NCBI RefSeq assembly: GCF_007991455.1
Contig: NZ_BJYJ01000002.1
Coordinates: 248,001-312,000 of the forward strand
Reading direction: 5' to 3'
Length of the DNA stretch: 64,000 nucleotides
Origin: Chryseobacterium hagamense
Lineage (GTDB): Bacteria; Bacteroidota; Bacteroidia; Flavobacteriales; Weeksellaceae
Part shown: positions 17,502-28,280 of the stretch, piece by piece
Numbering within the stretch: the first letter of the stretch is position 1
Layout of the letters: each line of letters opens with the position of its first letter
Translations under genes and position numbers: made by a program
Notes under the pieces: model-generated
Database searches by the model: none
Seen by the model: the letters and a program-made list of their open reading frames with translations, nothing else
What the model was told of the DNA's origin: nothing

Positions 17502-19811
17502 CTATCTTGTCCTGTTCTTGATCTCGTCCGAAGCGCTCTCGATGGACCTTACTTTTTTCACCTTCTGGTTTCCGAAATTATAGGTAAGGCTTACCGTGAT
17601 GTTTCTCCTGTACATATCGTTTTTAATGTAATTGTAATTGCCGTTGCTCTGGTAATCTTCGATTTCTACGACATTGGTTCTCAGCACATCGTTTACATTC
17701 ACGGCAAAAGTCCAGTCGTTCCAGTTTTTCTTGATGCTCAGGTCAAGGCTCATCAGGTTTTTCAGAACCCCCAGCTCGATCTGCTGTTTGTCTACGTAGA
17801 AGTAATTGACTCCTAAAAACCAGGTTTTGCTTTTATCGAGACGAATGGTGTTGTTGGTCTGGATGGTAAGACTGGTTGAACGTCTGTTATTCACATAGGC
17901 AGGGAAAACGTCTCCTGAAGTAGGGTCTACGCTCAGGCTTCCGTTATTGATGTTATGTTGGAACCCGATATTGAAATTCGTTGTAAGATACTGCTTGAAA
18001 AAGGTTTTCTGAACACCCAGCATCGCCGACATTTCCTGCTTATCTCCGAAATTGGTTCTGATGTAACGCAATTGCTTACGCGGATCCATGATCACCTGTC
18101 CGCTGGCATCTTTTACCGGATTTCCCATATCGTCAAGTCTAGGTTTCAGGATATCCCGTTGTAAAGGAACCTGGGTGATCTGGTCTTTTTCATAAGAATG
18201 GTTCAGGATCAGGAAGTAGGAATTTTTATACATGTAGGTAAGTTCCTGGTTGTAAGTGGACGATGCTTTTACAAAAGGATTATTCTGCGTATAATTGTCT
18301 TCCGTCAAAATATTCCTTACCGGGTTCAGCTCCCAGAAGCTCGGTCTTCTCATCCGGCTGGAGAAAGCGTAGGAAATATTGTTTTTATCGTTAATCGCGT
18401 AATTAAAGGTCAGGTAAGGAAGCAGGTTTTTGTAATTCTGCTCGATTCTCCGGTATTCCGGGGAGGCATTGTCTGAAGTTCCCAAGCTGTGGGTAATTTC
18501 GTATCGGGCTCCAACTTTTCCGGAGAACTTATCGGAAAACTTCTTTTCAAAAGTTAAATAAAATCCGTAAATATTCTCATCATAAATAAAATGATTCGGT
18601 AACAATGTATTCTGAATATTTTTCAGCTGGCCGTTTTCGTCATAGATATAATCCAGGTTGCTGTTTTTGGTATCGTTATCCGTTTTTGTCCTGTTGTAAT
18701 TTCCGCCCACGGAAACCGTAAAATCTTTTTTGAATTTCTGGATATAATCTGCCATTCCGGAGAAATTATTGATCTGTTGCGGAAGTTCCTGGAAAATCTG
18801 TCTGCTCAGCCTCAGGTCGTTTTGGTTGATATCGGAGATAATGGTTTTGTTATCCGTGTACTGGAATCTTTTGTAGTTCAGATAGGCTGCGTTTAGATTC
18901 AGCTTGCTTCCGAGAGAATCCGTTTTAATTTCGTAATTAAGATTCAGTGAGTTGTTATAAGATCTTGCATCTTCCTTGTTCCGGGATTTTGTGTAATTTT
19001 CAACATAGACGTTATTTTTCGCATCATAAGAACGGATGGTATTGAAAAGATTGATGGTCGAATTGTAGCTTTTATTGGCCCAGGTATTCCAGGATAATCC
19101 CAGATTGCTCTTTTCATTCAGCTGGTAATCCATATTCAGGTAGCCGCCAAGGTTTTTGTTCGGATCATCGATATTTCCTACCGATTCGTTGGAGGATAAG
19201 CTGTTCCCGTTTCTCAATACATACGACTGCGGATTGATATTCTCGCCGCCGCTTAAATTAGCGTTAACTCCAAGCTTGTCTTTCCTGTAATTTACGGAGA
19301 AACTGGCATTGGCGGCATTGTATTTATTCTGGGAGTTCGTCATTCTCATATTTCCGCTGGTCCCGTCACTCATCTTTTTCTTAAGAACAATATTGATAAT
19401 CCCGTCTGAAGACTCCACCTGAAATTCGCTTCCCGGAACCGTAATCACTTCTATTTTCTGAATGTTCTCAGCCGGTGTGTTTTTAAGGAACTGGGTAAGG
19501 GATTCCGCATCCATATTGGTCTTTCTTCCGTTGATATAGATCACCGCATTGTTCTTGCCTGCGATTTTCAGGGTTTTATCGTCGGTAGTAGATAGAAGCG
19601 GCGTCTGTTTCAGAAGATCGAAAGTATTGTTCCCTTTCGTCACCGGAGAGGCAGCAACATCATACACAAAACGGTCGCTCTGCTTTTTGAAGACCTGCTT
19701 TGTCAGCGTAACGGCTTCGATGCTTTTCGTTTTTACGGTATCCTGCTTTTTTTCCTGGGCAAAAGCAAATCCACTGAAGAATATGGCGGCAATAAGAATC
19801 TGAGTTTTCAT
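17502..19811 (-). CDS. Outer-membrane beta-barrel protein of TonB-receptor type
   Basis: The likely start is the ATG at 19809-19811, giving 769 residues with the signal peptide MKTQILIAAIFFSGFAFAQ; a longer frame upstream has no signal-like start. After the signal comes a plug-like region (TPLLSTTDDKTLKIAGKNNAVIYING, IEVITVPGSEFQVESSDGIINIVLKKK) and then a large barrel with alternating aromatic strands, ending in a strand with SLTYNFGN and a short basic tail. It belongs to the 'outer membrane beta-barrel family 3' style of TonB-linked receptor. It lacks the N-terminal carboxypeptidase-regulatory domain common in SusC proteins. The substrate is unknown, and there is no SusD partner nearby. A good promoter lies upstream. 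Confidence 0.8.
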   Translation of the reverse strand: MKTQILIAAIFFSGFAFAQEKKQDTVKTKSIEAVTLTKQVFKKQSDRFVYDVAASPVTKGNNTFDLLKQTPLLSTTDDKTLKIAGKNNAVIYINGRKTNMDAESLTQFLKNTPAENIQKIEVITVPGSEFQVESSDGIINIVLKKKMSDGTSGNMRMTNSQNKYNAANASFSVNYRKDKLGVNANLSGGENINPQSYVLRNGNSLSSNESVGNIDDPNKNLGGYLNMDYQLNEKSNLGLSWNTWANKSYNSTINLFNTIRSYDAKNNVYVENYTKSRNKEDARSYNNSLNLNYEIKTDSLGSKLNLNAAYLNYKRFQYTDNKTIISDINQNDLRLSRQIFQELPQQINNFSGMADYIQKFKKDFTVSVGGNYNRTKTDNDTKNSNLDYIYDENGQLKNIQNTLLPNHFIYDENIYGFYLTFEKKFSDKFSGKVGARYEITHSLGTSDNASPEYRRIEQNYKNLLPYLTFNYAINDKNNISYAFSSRMRRPSFWELNPVRNILTEDNYTQNNPFVKASSTYNQELTYMYKNSYFLILNHSYEKDQITQVPLQRDILKPRLDDMGNPVKDASGQVIMDPRKQLRYIRTNFGDKQEMSAMLGVQKTFFKQYLTTNFNIGFQHNINNGSLSVDPTSGDVFPAYVNNRRSTSLTIQTNNTIRLDKSKTWFLGVNYFYVDKQQIELGVLKNLMSLDLSIKKNWNDWTFAVNVNDVLRTNVVEIEDYQSNGNYNYIKNDMYRRNITVSLTYNFGNQKVKKVRSIESASDEIKNRTR

Positions 19812-19864
19812 GACTTTATCTTTTAGAGAGTTTAATAGCTTGTATTTGTTATTATTTAACATTG

Positions 19865-19896
19865 CAAAGATATATAATAAATATAGTATCATGCAA
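19865..19896 (-). promoter_or_regulatory. Promoter of the outer-membrane receptor gene
   Basis: On the minus strand TTG (19896-19894) is followed after 21 bases by TATCTTTG (19872-19865), a close match to the Bacteroidota TTG-N17-23-TAnnTTTG promoter. The leader to the ATG at 19811 would be about 45 bases. Confidence 0.7.
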
Positions 19897-20161
19897 TACA
19901 AAGTACTTAAAAGGTTTTTGATTTTAGTTTAAATGCTTGGTTTTCAGTTACTAAAATTTAGGATAAATTTTTAATATCAATTATCTTATTACTCATTAAG
20001 ACAATTCACGACCTCATTTTGTTACATAACGGAACAAAATTTCAAAAATAAATAATGAGTTTATCAGAGAATTTTCAGAGACCACGATAAGAAACAGGGT
20101 GGTGAATCTTTTTTCATTCTACTTAAAGGAGATTCCCGGAGTTATTTCATAGAGGAAACCT

Positions 20162-20215
20162 GCGGCGTAAAATCCTTCGAGAACCTCGGGGTGACGCAAC
20201 GCTGATACTAACCGG
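20162..20215 (+). repeat. Direct repeat 'GGCGTAAAATCC', copy A
   Basis: Shares GCGGCGTAAAA, TCCTTCGAGAACCT and later TGATAC elements with 20605-20662. One base is inserted or lost in the A run, and several substitutions separate the copies. Confidence 0.65.
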
Positions 20216-20459
20216 AATTGCATTCCTTTATAGTAAAGAATTATTTTAACGTGAATTCGACCGTATTGACATCATATTCAGTCGATTATTTAACTCAAAA
20301 AACAAAATCAGAATAATTCGGTTGGAATTTTGGATAACCACTCATCCTGGTAGAACGAATAAAAGGTTCACGCTTCTGACAGGATTTTATTACCCTGTAC
20401 CAAGCCGTTCCTTCAGGACTTTAATCAGTTTGATGAACAAGCCCTTTAATCCTATATTT

Positions 20460-20505
20460 GACAAGAGAAACTTCCGGAATCCGGCACCCCTCTTCCAGCC
20501 GATTA
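20460..20505 (+). repeat. Dispersed repeat 'ACAAGAGAAACTTCC', copy 1
   Basis: The first 16 bases GACAAGAGAAACTTCC are identical to those at 59760, and the next 30 agree at about 20 positions, including CCTCTTCC. A shorter, more diverged copy lies near 20831. Confidence 0.65.
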
Positions 20506-20604
20506 ATTCAAGTTCTTCTTCGAATTCACGTTATTTCAACTCAAGCCAGTTTGAATCAAGCGCTGTCAGGCTGAGGTTCCCGAAGCTTTTCACAAAGGAT
20601 ATTG

Positions 20605-20662
20605 GCGGCGTAAAAATCCTTCGAGAACCTTAGGATGACATAAGTAATGATACCAATACGGT
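20605..20662 (+). repeat. Direct repeat 'GGCGTAAAATCC', copy B
   Basis: Second copy of the element at 20162, in the same orientation and about 440 bases away. Confidence 0.65.
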
Positions 20663-20830
20663 AAGAACCTTGTAGGGCTGAACTCTTTAAACTCTGGCTG
20701 AATCAGCCTTCATTTTATTTTTAATTAAGTAAATAGCTGAATATGATTTTAGTACAGTCGAATCTCGTTAAATTACAGATTATAGAAAGAATAACACATC
20801 AATTTGCTATTTAAGTATTTTTTATGCGTC

Positions 20831-20875
20831 AACATAAAACTTCCATCATCCTGCTTCCCTCTTCAAGCCTGTTAA
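20831..20875 (+). repeat. Dispersed repeat 'ACAAGAGAAACTTCC', diverged copy 2
   Basis: Retains AAACTTCC, then CATCCTGCTTCCCTCTTC and AGCCTGTTA. It fills out the consensus seen in the copies at 20460 and 59760. Confidence 0.5.
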
Positions 20876-20928
20876 GTTTTAAATAATACTGAAAAAATAA
20901 GGATCTTGGTGGTCCTCTAAAATACCTT

Positions 20929-21267
20929 TTATTCCCGGTCGAAACGGGCCAGCTTTTTATCGATCCAGATGGTGGCGAAAGGAAAAAATGCCGCGATTAA
21001 AGCAAAGACACTGTCCTCATCGTCCCAGGCAAATATTTTTCTGACTGAAGGCAGGAATATGAGGTACAGGGTAAAAAACAGACCGTGGATGCTGCCGATC
21101 GTACTGATGTACACAATAGGGAAAATATCTTTGGGATTGGTCCGGATCCAGATCATTGCGGTGAACAGGAAAAACCAGGAAACCGCTTCTGCCAGACAGA
21201 TGTTTTTGAACCATCGGATCACTTTTTCCTGCGGGTATTTTGAGAATAATTTTTCTAAGAAATTCAT
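20929..21267 (-). CDS. DUF3817 integral membrane protein
   Basis: A 112-residue protein with three hydrophobic segments (AVSWFFLFTAMIWI, IGSIHGLFFTLYLIFLP, FALIAAFFPFATIWI) and the conserved SIHGLFF element of the DUF3817 family, close to the usual family length. The function of the family is unknown. It is the last gene of the minus-strand run that begins with recJ; only 3 bases separate it from the gene before it. Confidence 0.75.
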   Translation of the reverse strand: MNFLEKLFSKYPQEKVIRWFKNICLAEAVSWFFLFTAMIWIRTNPKDIFPIVYISTIGSIHGLFFTLYLIFLPSVRKIFAWDDEDSVFALIAAFFPFATIWIDKKLARFDRE

Positions 21268-21270
21268 TAA

Positions 21271-22068
21271 CTATTTATAATAAATGATAAATGAGGTTTT
21301 TACGCCATTGTAACGTCCAGCATCTTTCGAGAGCACAAAGATAGATGAATTGATAAAATCTTTAATCTTTCCTTCAAAATAATATAGGTATTTTACCCTA
21401 TTATAATCATCCATTTGATGCTCAAAATGATCCAGCTTTAATCTTTGTGATTCATCATCAAAAATAAGGAATACTTTTGTAAAAGAGTGTCTCTGATTTG
21501 ATGACTTTTTGTATCCTTTGGGATAAGCAAATTTTTTATAAAATAACTTGTTGATCATATCGTTAGCTATGACTTCATTATCTTCATATAACCAATCTAG
21601 ATGATCATTGTATTCAAAAATTACAGAAGGGTTTTTATCAATATAATCCAGAAGAGTTTGTCTTATGACATTGTTTATAACATTTTCTCCATATTTTTCT
21701 TCCGTAAATTTATTCATGTTTGTATAATAACATGAATTGGGCGTATAGGCTCCTATGCAGTTTCCCATCCAGGTCCCTCCCCAAACTATTCGAAGCTTTT
21801 TCAAAGCAGTTTCAAGCTCTTTTTGGGCAGGAAAATCAAAACCGTCAGGGGCTGCAATACTGATAAAATATTTATTAATCAGTTTAGCATCGTTTACTGC
21901 ACGCAATGAATCGTTGGAACATTCTCTTTTCCGGTAATATGCCCTTTCCTTTATCCATTTTCTTGATTCTATTTCTCTTATAATCTTTATGGAATCTTCT
22001 TTCGGGAAAGCCTGGCCGGGAATAAGATTCTGTATAAAAAAAATAAAAAATACGATACAAAATTTCAT
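21271..22068 (-). CDS. Exported hypothetical protein
   Basis: The 265-residue protein has a signal peptide (MKFCIVFFIFFIQNLIPGQA). The mature part is mixed and charged, with a central Cys-containing segment WGGTWMGNCIGAYTPNSCYY and a C-terminal part rich in Tyr and Lys. No domain is recognised. It lies 5 bases after nadD and 3 bases before the DUF3817 gene, so it is probably co-transcribed with them. Its codon use is more AT-rich than that of nadD and recJ, which suggests later acquisition. Confidence 0.65.
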   Translation of the reverse strand: MKFCIVFFIFFIQNLIPGQAFPKEDSIKIIREIESRKWIKERAYYRKRECSNDSLRAVNDAKLINKYFISIAAPDGFDFPAQKELETALKKLRIVWGGTWMGNCIGAYTPNSCYYTNMNKFTEEKYGENVINNVIRQTLLDYIDKNPSVIFEYNDHLDWLYEDNEVIANDMINKLFYKKFAYPKGYKKSSNQRHSFTKVFLIFDDESQRLKLDHFEHQMDDYNRVKYLYYFEGKIKDFINSSIFVLSKDAGRYNGVKTSFIIYYK

Positions 22069-22073
22069 CAGAA

Positions 22074-22658
22074 TTACTTATAAAAACTGCTTCCGTCCAA
22101 ATACTCAAAAACTTCCGGTGGCAGCATGGGCCGTACATTTTTTCCGGTACGGATCATATTCCGGATCTCCGTCGCGGAAAGTTCTATTACCGGAGCTTTG
22201 ATCAGGGAAATATTTTCATGCAGCAGCAGATCGGAATCTTTTTTCTCCCCCTCAAAAATTCTCGGGTAAACGATGATGTGGTGGTTTTTAATTAAAGTAT
22301 CTGCATTTTTCCATTTGTGAAGGTTTGCCAGATTATCTTCACCCATGATTAAGCTGAACGAATAATCGGGATATTTCTCATGAAGGTAAGTAAGCGTATC
22401 AATCGTGTAGCTGGGCTGCGGCAAAGAAAATTCCGCATTGGATGCCCGCATCGCCGGATAATTTTTTACGGCAAGCTGTACCATATCCAGCCGGTTATGG
22501 TCTTTCAGTAACGATTTTTTTTCCTTGAACGGATTCTGCGGGCTTACCACAAACCAAAGTTCGTCCATATCCGAATGTTCCAGAATATAATTGGCCAGAA
22601 TGAGATGCCCGATATGGATCGGGTTGAATGAACCGAAAAAAAGTCCGATCTTTTTCAT
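22074..22658 (-). CDS. nadD: Nicotinate-nucleotide adenylyltransferase
   Basis: NadD adenylates nicotinate mononucleotide with ATP to give deamido-NAD, the penultimate step of NAD synthesis in the cytoplasm. The 194-residue protein begins MKKIGLFFGSFNPIHIGH, with the nucleotidyltransferase motif GSFNPIHIGH at 9-18, and has the typical ATP-binding ISATEIR-like segment LSATEIRNMIR near the C-terminus. Length fits the family. It lies 33 bases downstream of recJ on the minus strand. Confidence 0.93.
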   Translation of the reverse strand: MKKIGLFFGSFNPIHIGHLILANYILEHSDMDELWFVVSPQNPFKEKKSLLKDHNRLDMVQLAVKNYPAMRASNAEFSLPQPSYTIDTLTYLHEKYPDYSFSLIMGEDNLANLHKWKNADTLIKNHHIIVYPRIFEGEKKDSDLLLHENISLIKAPVIELSATEIRNMIRTGKNVRPMLPPEVFEYLDGSSFYK

Positions 22659-22691
22659 TTTAATTGATACGTTGAAGGATTAATAAATAAA

Positions 22692-24404
22692 TCAATCCCT
22701 GAATTTTACATCTTTGATATTCAGGTAATGCGTAACGTTGCCTTTCCAGTGATTTTCTTCCAGCGTGAAGGCCAGGTCGAAATATTTGTTCCTGAAATCG
22801 TCGGCAAACTGCCCCAGCTTGAAGCCTACACATTCGATGTTTCTTCCCGTCGATTCCTGCCGGATGTAAAACTTAAGGTGGTTGTTGTCTTTCCCCATGG
22901 TTTTGATGTAGCCCGATACTTTCTGGTTGGTCAGCGTCAGGATCGGCTTCATATTATGAGGACCGAACGGAGCCAGCTTCCTGTGGAAATTAATGAATTC
23001 GCGGTTGATTTCATCAATCTGGATTTCAGAATCGATTGTAATGCAGGGTTCCTTCTGATGTTCTTTGATTTTCTCGGAAACCACTCTTTCGAATTTTTCC
23101 TTGAAAGCATCAAATTTCTCTTTCTCCATCGAAAGTCCTGCAGCCGCATGATGTCCCCCGAATTTCAGAAAATATTCCGAACACAGGTCCAGCGCCTCAT
23201 GGACATCGAAGTCTGAAACGGAACGTGCCGAAGCAACCATTTCCCCGTTATTTCCGTCGGTAAATACCAATGTCGGTTTATAGTACGTTTCGATCAGCCT
23301 GGAGGCTACGATTCCGATGACCCCTTTATTCCATTCCGGATGGTAAACGATGGTGGTGTATTTGGTTTCCTGCTGGGATTCAATGACCTGGTTTAAAGCC
23401 GAAAGCGTGGAATTCATATCCAGTTCCCGCCTTTCGTCATTTAGGTTCATGATGTCACTTACGATCTGGTGTGCATGCTTCAGATTATCGGAAACCATGA
23501 GTTCGACGGCTGCTTTCCCATGGGAAATCCTTCCGGCGGCATTAATTTTCGGGGCAATCTCAAAAACGATATTTGAAATTTCAAAATGCGAAAGTTTTTC
23601 TTCGGGAATCAATAAGCGTAATCCCAGGTTTCTGGTTTTACGGAGTATCTTAAGCCCCATTTTAGCCAAGACGCGGTTCTCCCCGGTCATCGATACGATA
23701 TCGGCGGCAATGGAAATAGCAAGAAGATCGGTTAATTCAAATAATTCCGCTTCGGGAAGTTTATAGATGGTATTCAGGCCCTGGCAAAGTTTAAATCCGA
23801 CGCCGCATCCTGAAAGTTCTTTAAAGGGGTAGCGGCAGTCGCTTCTCTTCGGATCCAGTACGGCAACGGCATTCGGGATTTCTTCACCGGGAAGGTGATG
23901 ATCGCAGATGATAAAATCGATGCCCAGATTCCGGGCATAGCTGATCATATCGAGCGCTTTGATCCCGCAGTCTAGCGCGATGATCAGCGAGAAGCCGTTT
24001 TCTTTGGCAAAATCGATGCCTTCCGTCGAGATTCCATACCCTTCGGAGTTCCGGTCAGGGATATAATAATCTAAATATTTTTTCTGAACAATCTTGCTGA
24101 GATACAGGTACATCAGGGCAACGGCTGTGGTGCCGTCCACGTCATAATCTCCGTAGACCATTATTTTTTCACCGTTTTCGATGGCTGTGGCAATACGTTC
24201 CACTGCTTTCTGCATATCGGCCATTAAAAACGGGTTGTGGATGTCGGTGAGGTTCGGCTTGAAAAATTCCCGGGCCTTTTGGTAATTGTCAATTCCTCTT
24301 AAAACGAGGAGCTTAGATTCAAAAGTACCAAAACCAAGTGACGAACTTAGTCCATCCACAATTTCTTCATCGGGTTCGGGCTTGTAAATCCATTTTTGAC
24401 TCAT
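22692..24404 (-). CDS. recJ: Single-stranded-DNA-specific exonuclease RecJ
   Basis: RecJ degrades single-stranded DNA 5' to 3' in recombination and mismatch repair. The 570-residue protein has the DHH-family signatures GDYDVDGT at 85-92 and CDHHLPG near 168, then the DHHA1 domain with FGGHHAAAGLS and a C-terminal OB-like domain. Length fits RecJ of Bacteroidota. A TATTTTTG box ends only 5 bases upstream of the ATG, so the transcript may be leaderless. It is the first gene of the run recJ-nadD-hypothetical-DUF3817. Confidence 0.93.
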   Translation of the reverse strand: MSQKWIYKPEPDEEIVDGLSSSLGFGTFESKLLVLRGIDNYQKAREFFKPNLTDIHNPFLMADMQKAVERIATAIENGEKIMVYGDYDVDGTTAVALMYLYLSKIVQKKYLDYYIPDRNSEGYGISTEGIDFAKENGFSLIIALDCGIKALDMISYARNLGIDFIICDHHLPGEEIPNAVAVLDPKRSDCRYPFKELSGCGVGFKLCQGLNTIYKLPEAELFELTDLLAISIAADIVSMTGENRVLAKMGLKILRKTRNLGLRLLIPEEKLSHFEISNIVFEIAPKINAAGRISHGKAAVELMVSDNLKHAHQIVSDIMNLNDERRELDMNSTLSALNQVIESQQETKYTTIVYHPEWNKGVIGIVASRLIETYYKPTLVFTDGNNGEMVASARSVSDFDVHEALDLCSEYFLKFGGHHAAAGLSMEKEKFDAFKEKFERVVSEKIKEHQKEPCITIDSEIQIDEINREFINFHRKLAPFGPHNMKPILTLTNQKVSGYIKTMGKDNNHLKFYIRQESTGRNIECVGFKLGQFADDFRNKYFDLAFTLEENHWKGNVTHYLNIKDVKFRD

Positions 24405-24408
24405 TTCA

Positions 24409-24416
24409 CAAAAATA
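24409..24416 (-). promoter_or_regulatory. -7 box abutting the recJ start
   Basis: On the minus strand TATTTTTG fits TAnnTTTG. It ends just before the ATG at 24404-24402, which would place the transcript start at or inside the start codon. Confidence 0.45.
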
Positions 24417-24470
24417 GGGAAAATTTTTTTAGAAACTGTGCTAAATTCCGGCAGCTTGGCAGGATAAAAT

Positions 24471-25844
24471 TTATTTATTCTTTATGAAAACCCTGTAATC
24501 CCAGGCCTTAAGTTTAAGGGGTGTTTTGTCCCGGGAAATAATCAAGGTGCCTCCCGTAAAGAGTTCCGTATAGCTGTTTCTGATATATTCTGAATCGAGT
24601 GTTGCATCCGCTTCCTGATCAGAAAAATTAATAACGGTAAGCACGGCATCCCCGTTTTTCTCCCGGTAAAAAGACAGGATGCTATTCATGTGATCATTGG
24701 TTACCCGTTCCATCTCACCGCCCCATTTGCCGTTCCACAATGCCTGGTTGCTGTGTTTCAGTTTAAATAGTTTTTCATACATCGAGGCAAATTGATGCTC
24801 TTTCCACACGATCGGGTCTTTTTCAAAAAAAGCAAGGCTCCTGTTTAAGCCCGCTTCCTGGCCGCTGTATATCAAAGGCATTCCGTTGACGGTGCTGCAT
24901 AATACCATAGCCGCTTCCAGACCGGCCCCGAAATTGGAAAACTGGTTTCCCTCCCAGGAATTTTTATCATGATTATCCGTGAAGGTCATCCGGTAAGAAT
25001 CGAAAGGAAAACTGTTGACATCATGTGCCATGTACTCAAAAAGGGCAGGCGCACCTTTCTTTTCTGCGGTTGCCTGTTTCAGTTTATCCCAAAGCGTCCA
25101 GGAATAGGTCATGTCAAAAGATCTTTTATAAAGATCCCGTGATTCCCATTCGGCAAGCATGAAAACCGGTTTTATTTCATCAAGTTCCGCCCTTGCATTT
25201 TCCCAGAAATCTACCGGAATAAATCCGGCAACGTCACAACGGTAGCCGTCGATATTTGTTTGTGAAATCCAGTATTTTAGCGCACCGGTCATGTACTCCC
25301 TGAAATCAGGGTTGTTGTAATCGAAATCGATCACATCATCCCAGTCATACCAGGGAGTCGGCTGGAATTTGCCTTCCCGAGTTTTGGTATACCATTCCGG
25401 ATGCTGCTTGGCCAAGGGATTGTCCCACGCCGAATGGTTTCCGACCCAGTCGATAATCACATACATTCCCATGCTGTGGATTTTGTTTACCAGGTTTTTA
25501 AAATCGGCTAACGATCCGAAATCAGGATTGATCCCCTTAAAATCCTTCACCGAATAATAACTTCCGAGGCTGCCTTTCCGGTGGAGTTCCCCGATCGGAT
25601 GGATGGGCATCAGCCAGATAATATCCACACCCATCTTTTTCAGGCGGGGAAGATGTTTTTCAAAAGCTTTAAAGGTACCTTCCGGCGTATACTGCCTGAT
25701 GTTCACTTCATAAATGGTGGCATTTTTCGTCCATTCCGGATGGCTGATCTCCACGTAAGGTTTCGGTTGATACCGGGGATTTTTGGATTGGCCGTAAGCT
25801 GTACCGAAGCACAGCAGGATCATCAGATAAAATAATTTTTTCAT
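24471..25844 (-). CDS. Exported alpha-amylase family protein (GH13)
   Basis: The 457-residue enzyme has a signal peptide (MKKLFYLMILLCFGTAYGQ) and a GH13 barrel: DWVGNHS at 132-138, the nucleophile in GYRCDVAG (D204), the acid in LAEWES (E232) and FTDNHDKN (D293). Such enzymes cleave alpha-1,4-glucosidic bonds of starch or maltodextrin. A C-terminal beta domain follows (VITVINFSDQEADATL). It has no lipobox or T9SS domain, so a periplasmic location is likely, alongside the malQ gene of the window. It stands alone between the ABC-F gene and recJ. Confidence 0.88.
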   Translation of the reverse strand: MKKLFYLMILLCFGTAYGQSKNPRYQPKPYVEISHPEWTKNATIYEVNIRQYTPEGTFKAFEKHLPRLKKMGVDIIWLMPIHPIGELHRKGSLGSYYSVKDFKGINPDFGSLADFKNLVNKIHSMGMYVIIDWVGNHSAWDNPLAKQHPEWYTKTREGKFQPTPWYDWDDVIDFDYNNPDFREYMTGALKYWISQTNIDGYRCDVAGFIPVDFWENARAELDEIKPVFMLAEWESRDLYKRSFDMTYSWTLWDKLKQATAEKKGAPALFEYMAHDVNSFPFDSYRMTFTDNHDKNSWEGNQFSNFGAGLEAAMVLCSTVNGMPLIYSGQEAGLNRSLAFFEKDPIVWKEHQFASMYEKLFKLKHSNQALWNGKWGGEMERVTNDHMNSILSFYREKNGDAVLTVINFSDQEADATLDSEYIRNSYTELFTGGTLIISRDKTPLKLKAWDYRVFIKNK

Positions 25845-25877
25845 GACCGGGAAGGATTATTTTATCCTAAGATATAA

Positions 25878-25907
25878 ATAAAAAAGCGTTTCCGGTGGAA
25901 ACGCTTT
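25878..25907 (-). terminator. Terminator after the ABC-F gene
   Basis: An 11-bp perfect hairpin (AAAGCGTTTCC with its complement, loop GGT on the plus strand) is followed on the minus strand by a T run at 25885-25878. Confidence 0.85.
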
Positions 25908-25928
25908 GAAATTTTGTGAGAAGGTAGA

Positions 25929-27623
<1,695 letters not shown>

Positions 27624-27744
27624 TTAATATAGGATATTTTTTTATATATTCCATCATATAAATAACCTGGCGGTGAGAAGCCTTTGTAAGGATTGGCAAA
27701 AAAAATGCATTCTTTCTGCATTTATCATAATACAACAACTTAAA

Positions 27745-28203
27745 ATGAAGATTGAAAAGACAGTAAATATATTTAACAAAAGAGCAAGATTCGAATACGA
27801 AATCCTTGAAGAATATGAAGCGGGGATGGTCTTGACAGGCACGGAAATCAAATCGCTGCGTTCGTCGAAAGCCTCTATCACGGAATCGTTCTGTCAGTTT
27901 ATTGATGGGGAATTATACATTATCAACATGACGATTGATGAATATAAATTGGGAACTTTTTATAACCACAAAACAAAAAGGGAACGGAAATTGCTCTTGC
28001 ACAAAAAAGAAATACAAAAACTTGAAAAAAAGTTAAAGGATGCAGGCAATACAATCATTCCTTTAAAATTATACATTAACGACAGGGGTAAAGCAAAGGT
28101 CCTGATTGCGCTTGGTAGAGGTAAAAAACTCTTTGATAAAAGGGAAAGCATAAAAGATAGAGAAAATAAACGAAACCTCGACAGAATATTAAAGAAAAGT
28201 TAA
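27745..28203 (+). CDS. smpB: SsrA-binding protein SmpB
   Basis: SmpB binds tmRNA and brings it to stalled ribosomes for trans-translation. The ATG at 27745 (MKIEKTVNIFNKRARFEYEI) fits the family start; an upstream in-frame extension is not credible. Motifs visible are AGMVLTGTEIKSLR, SFCQFIDGELYIINM, the HKTKRERKLLLHKKEI block and the basic tail KLFDKRESIKDRENKRNLDR. At 152 residues the length is normal. A 7-bp hairpin (AAATGCA/TGCATTT) lies about 22 bases before the start. The tmRNA gene itself is not in this window. Confidence 0.95.
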   Translation: MKIEKTVNIFNKRARFEYEILEEYEAGMVLTGTEIKSLRSSKASITESFCQFIDGELYIINMTIDEYKLGTFYNHKTKRERKLLLHKKEIQKLEKKLKDAGNTIIPLKLYINDRGKAKVLIALGRGKKLFDKRESIKDRENKRNLDRILKKS

Positions 28204-28219
28204 AAATCAGCGTGAAAAC

Positions 28220-28251
28220 TTTGTATATAAAGAAAAATTATATTTATTTTG
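28220..28251 (+). promoter_or_regulatory. Probable promoter of the ompA-like gene
   Basis: TTG at 28221-28223 is followed after 20 bases by TTATTTTG, one mismatch from TAnnTTTG. The leader to the ATG at 28281 is about 25 bases. Confidence 0.5.
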
Positions 28252-28280
28252 CATTATCAATTATTTAATCATTTAATTCT

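Larger units (their letters stand above)
19902..20928. other. 1-kb gene-free region with degenerate repeats
   Basis: No convincing coding sequence is present; a 103-codon frame at 20322-20633 has no signal, domain or plausible composition. The stretch holds two copies of a GGCGTAAAA-TCCTTCGAGAA motif (near 20162 and 20605) and two copies of a family also found near 59760 (20460 and about 20830). It looks like an accumulation site for dispersed repeats, or the remains of an old insertion. Confidence 0.55.

Noticed and set aside
20322..20633. 103-codon frame in the gene-free kilobase
   Set aside because: It overlaps two repeat elements, has no domain or signal and is rich in low-complexity Ser/Asn stretches; it is more likely non-coding.
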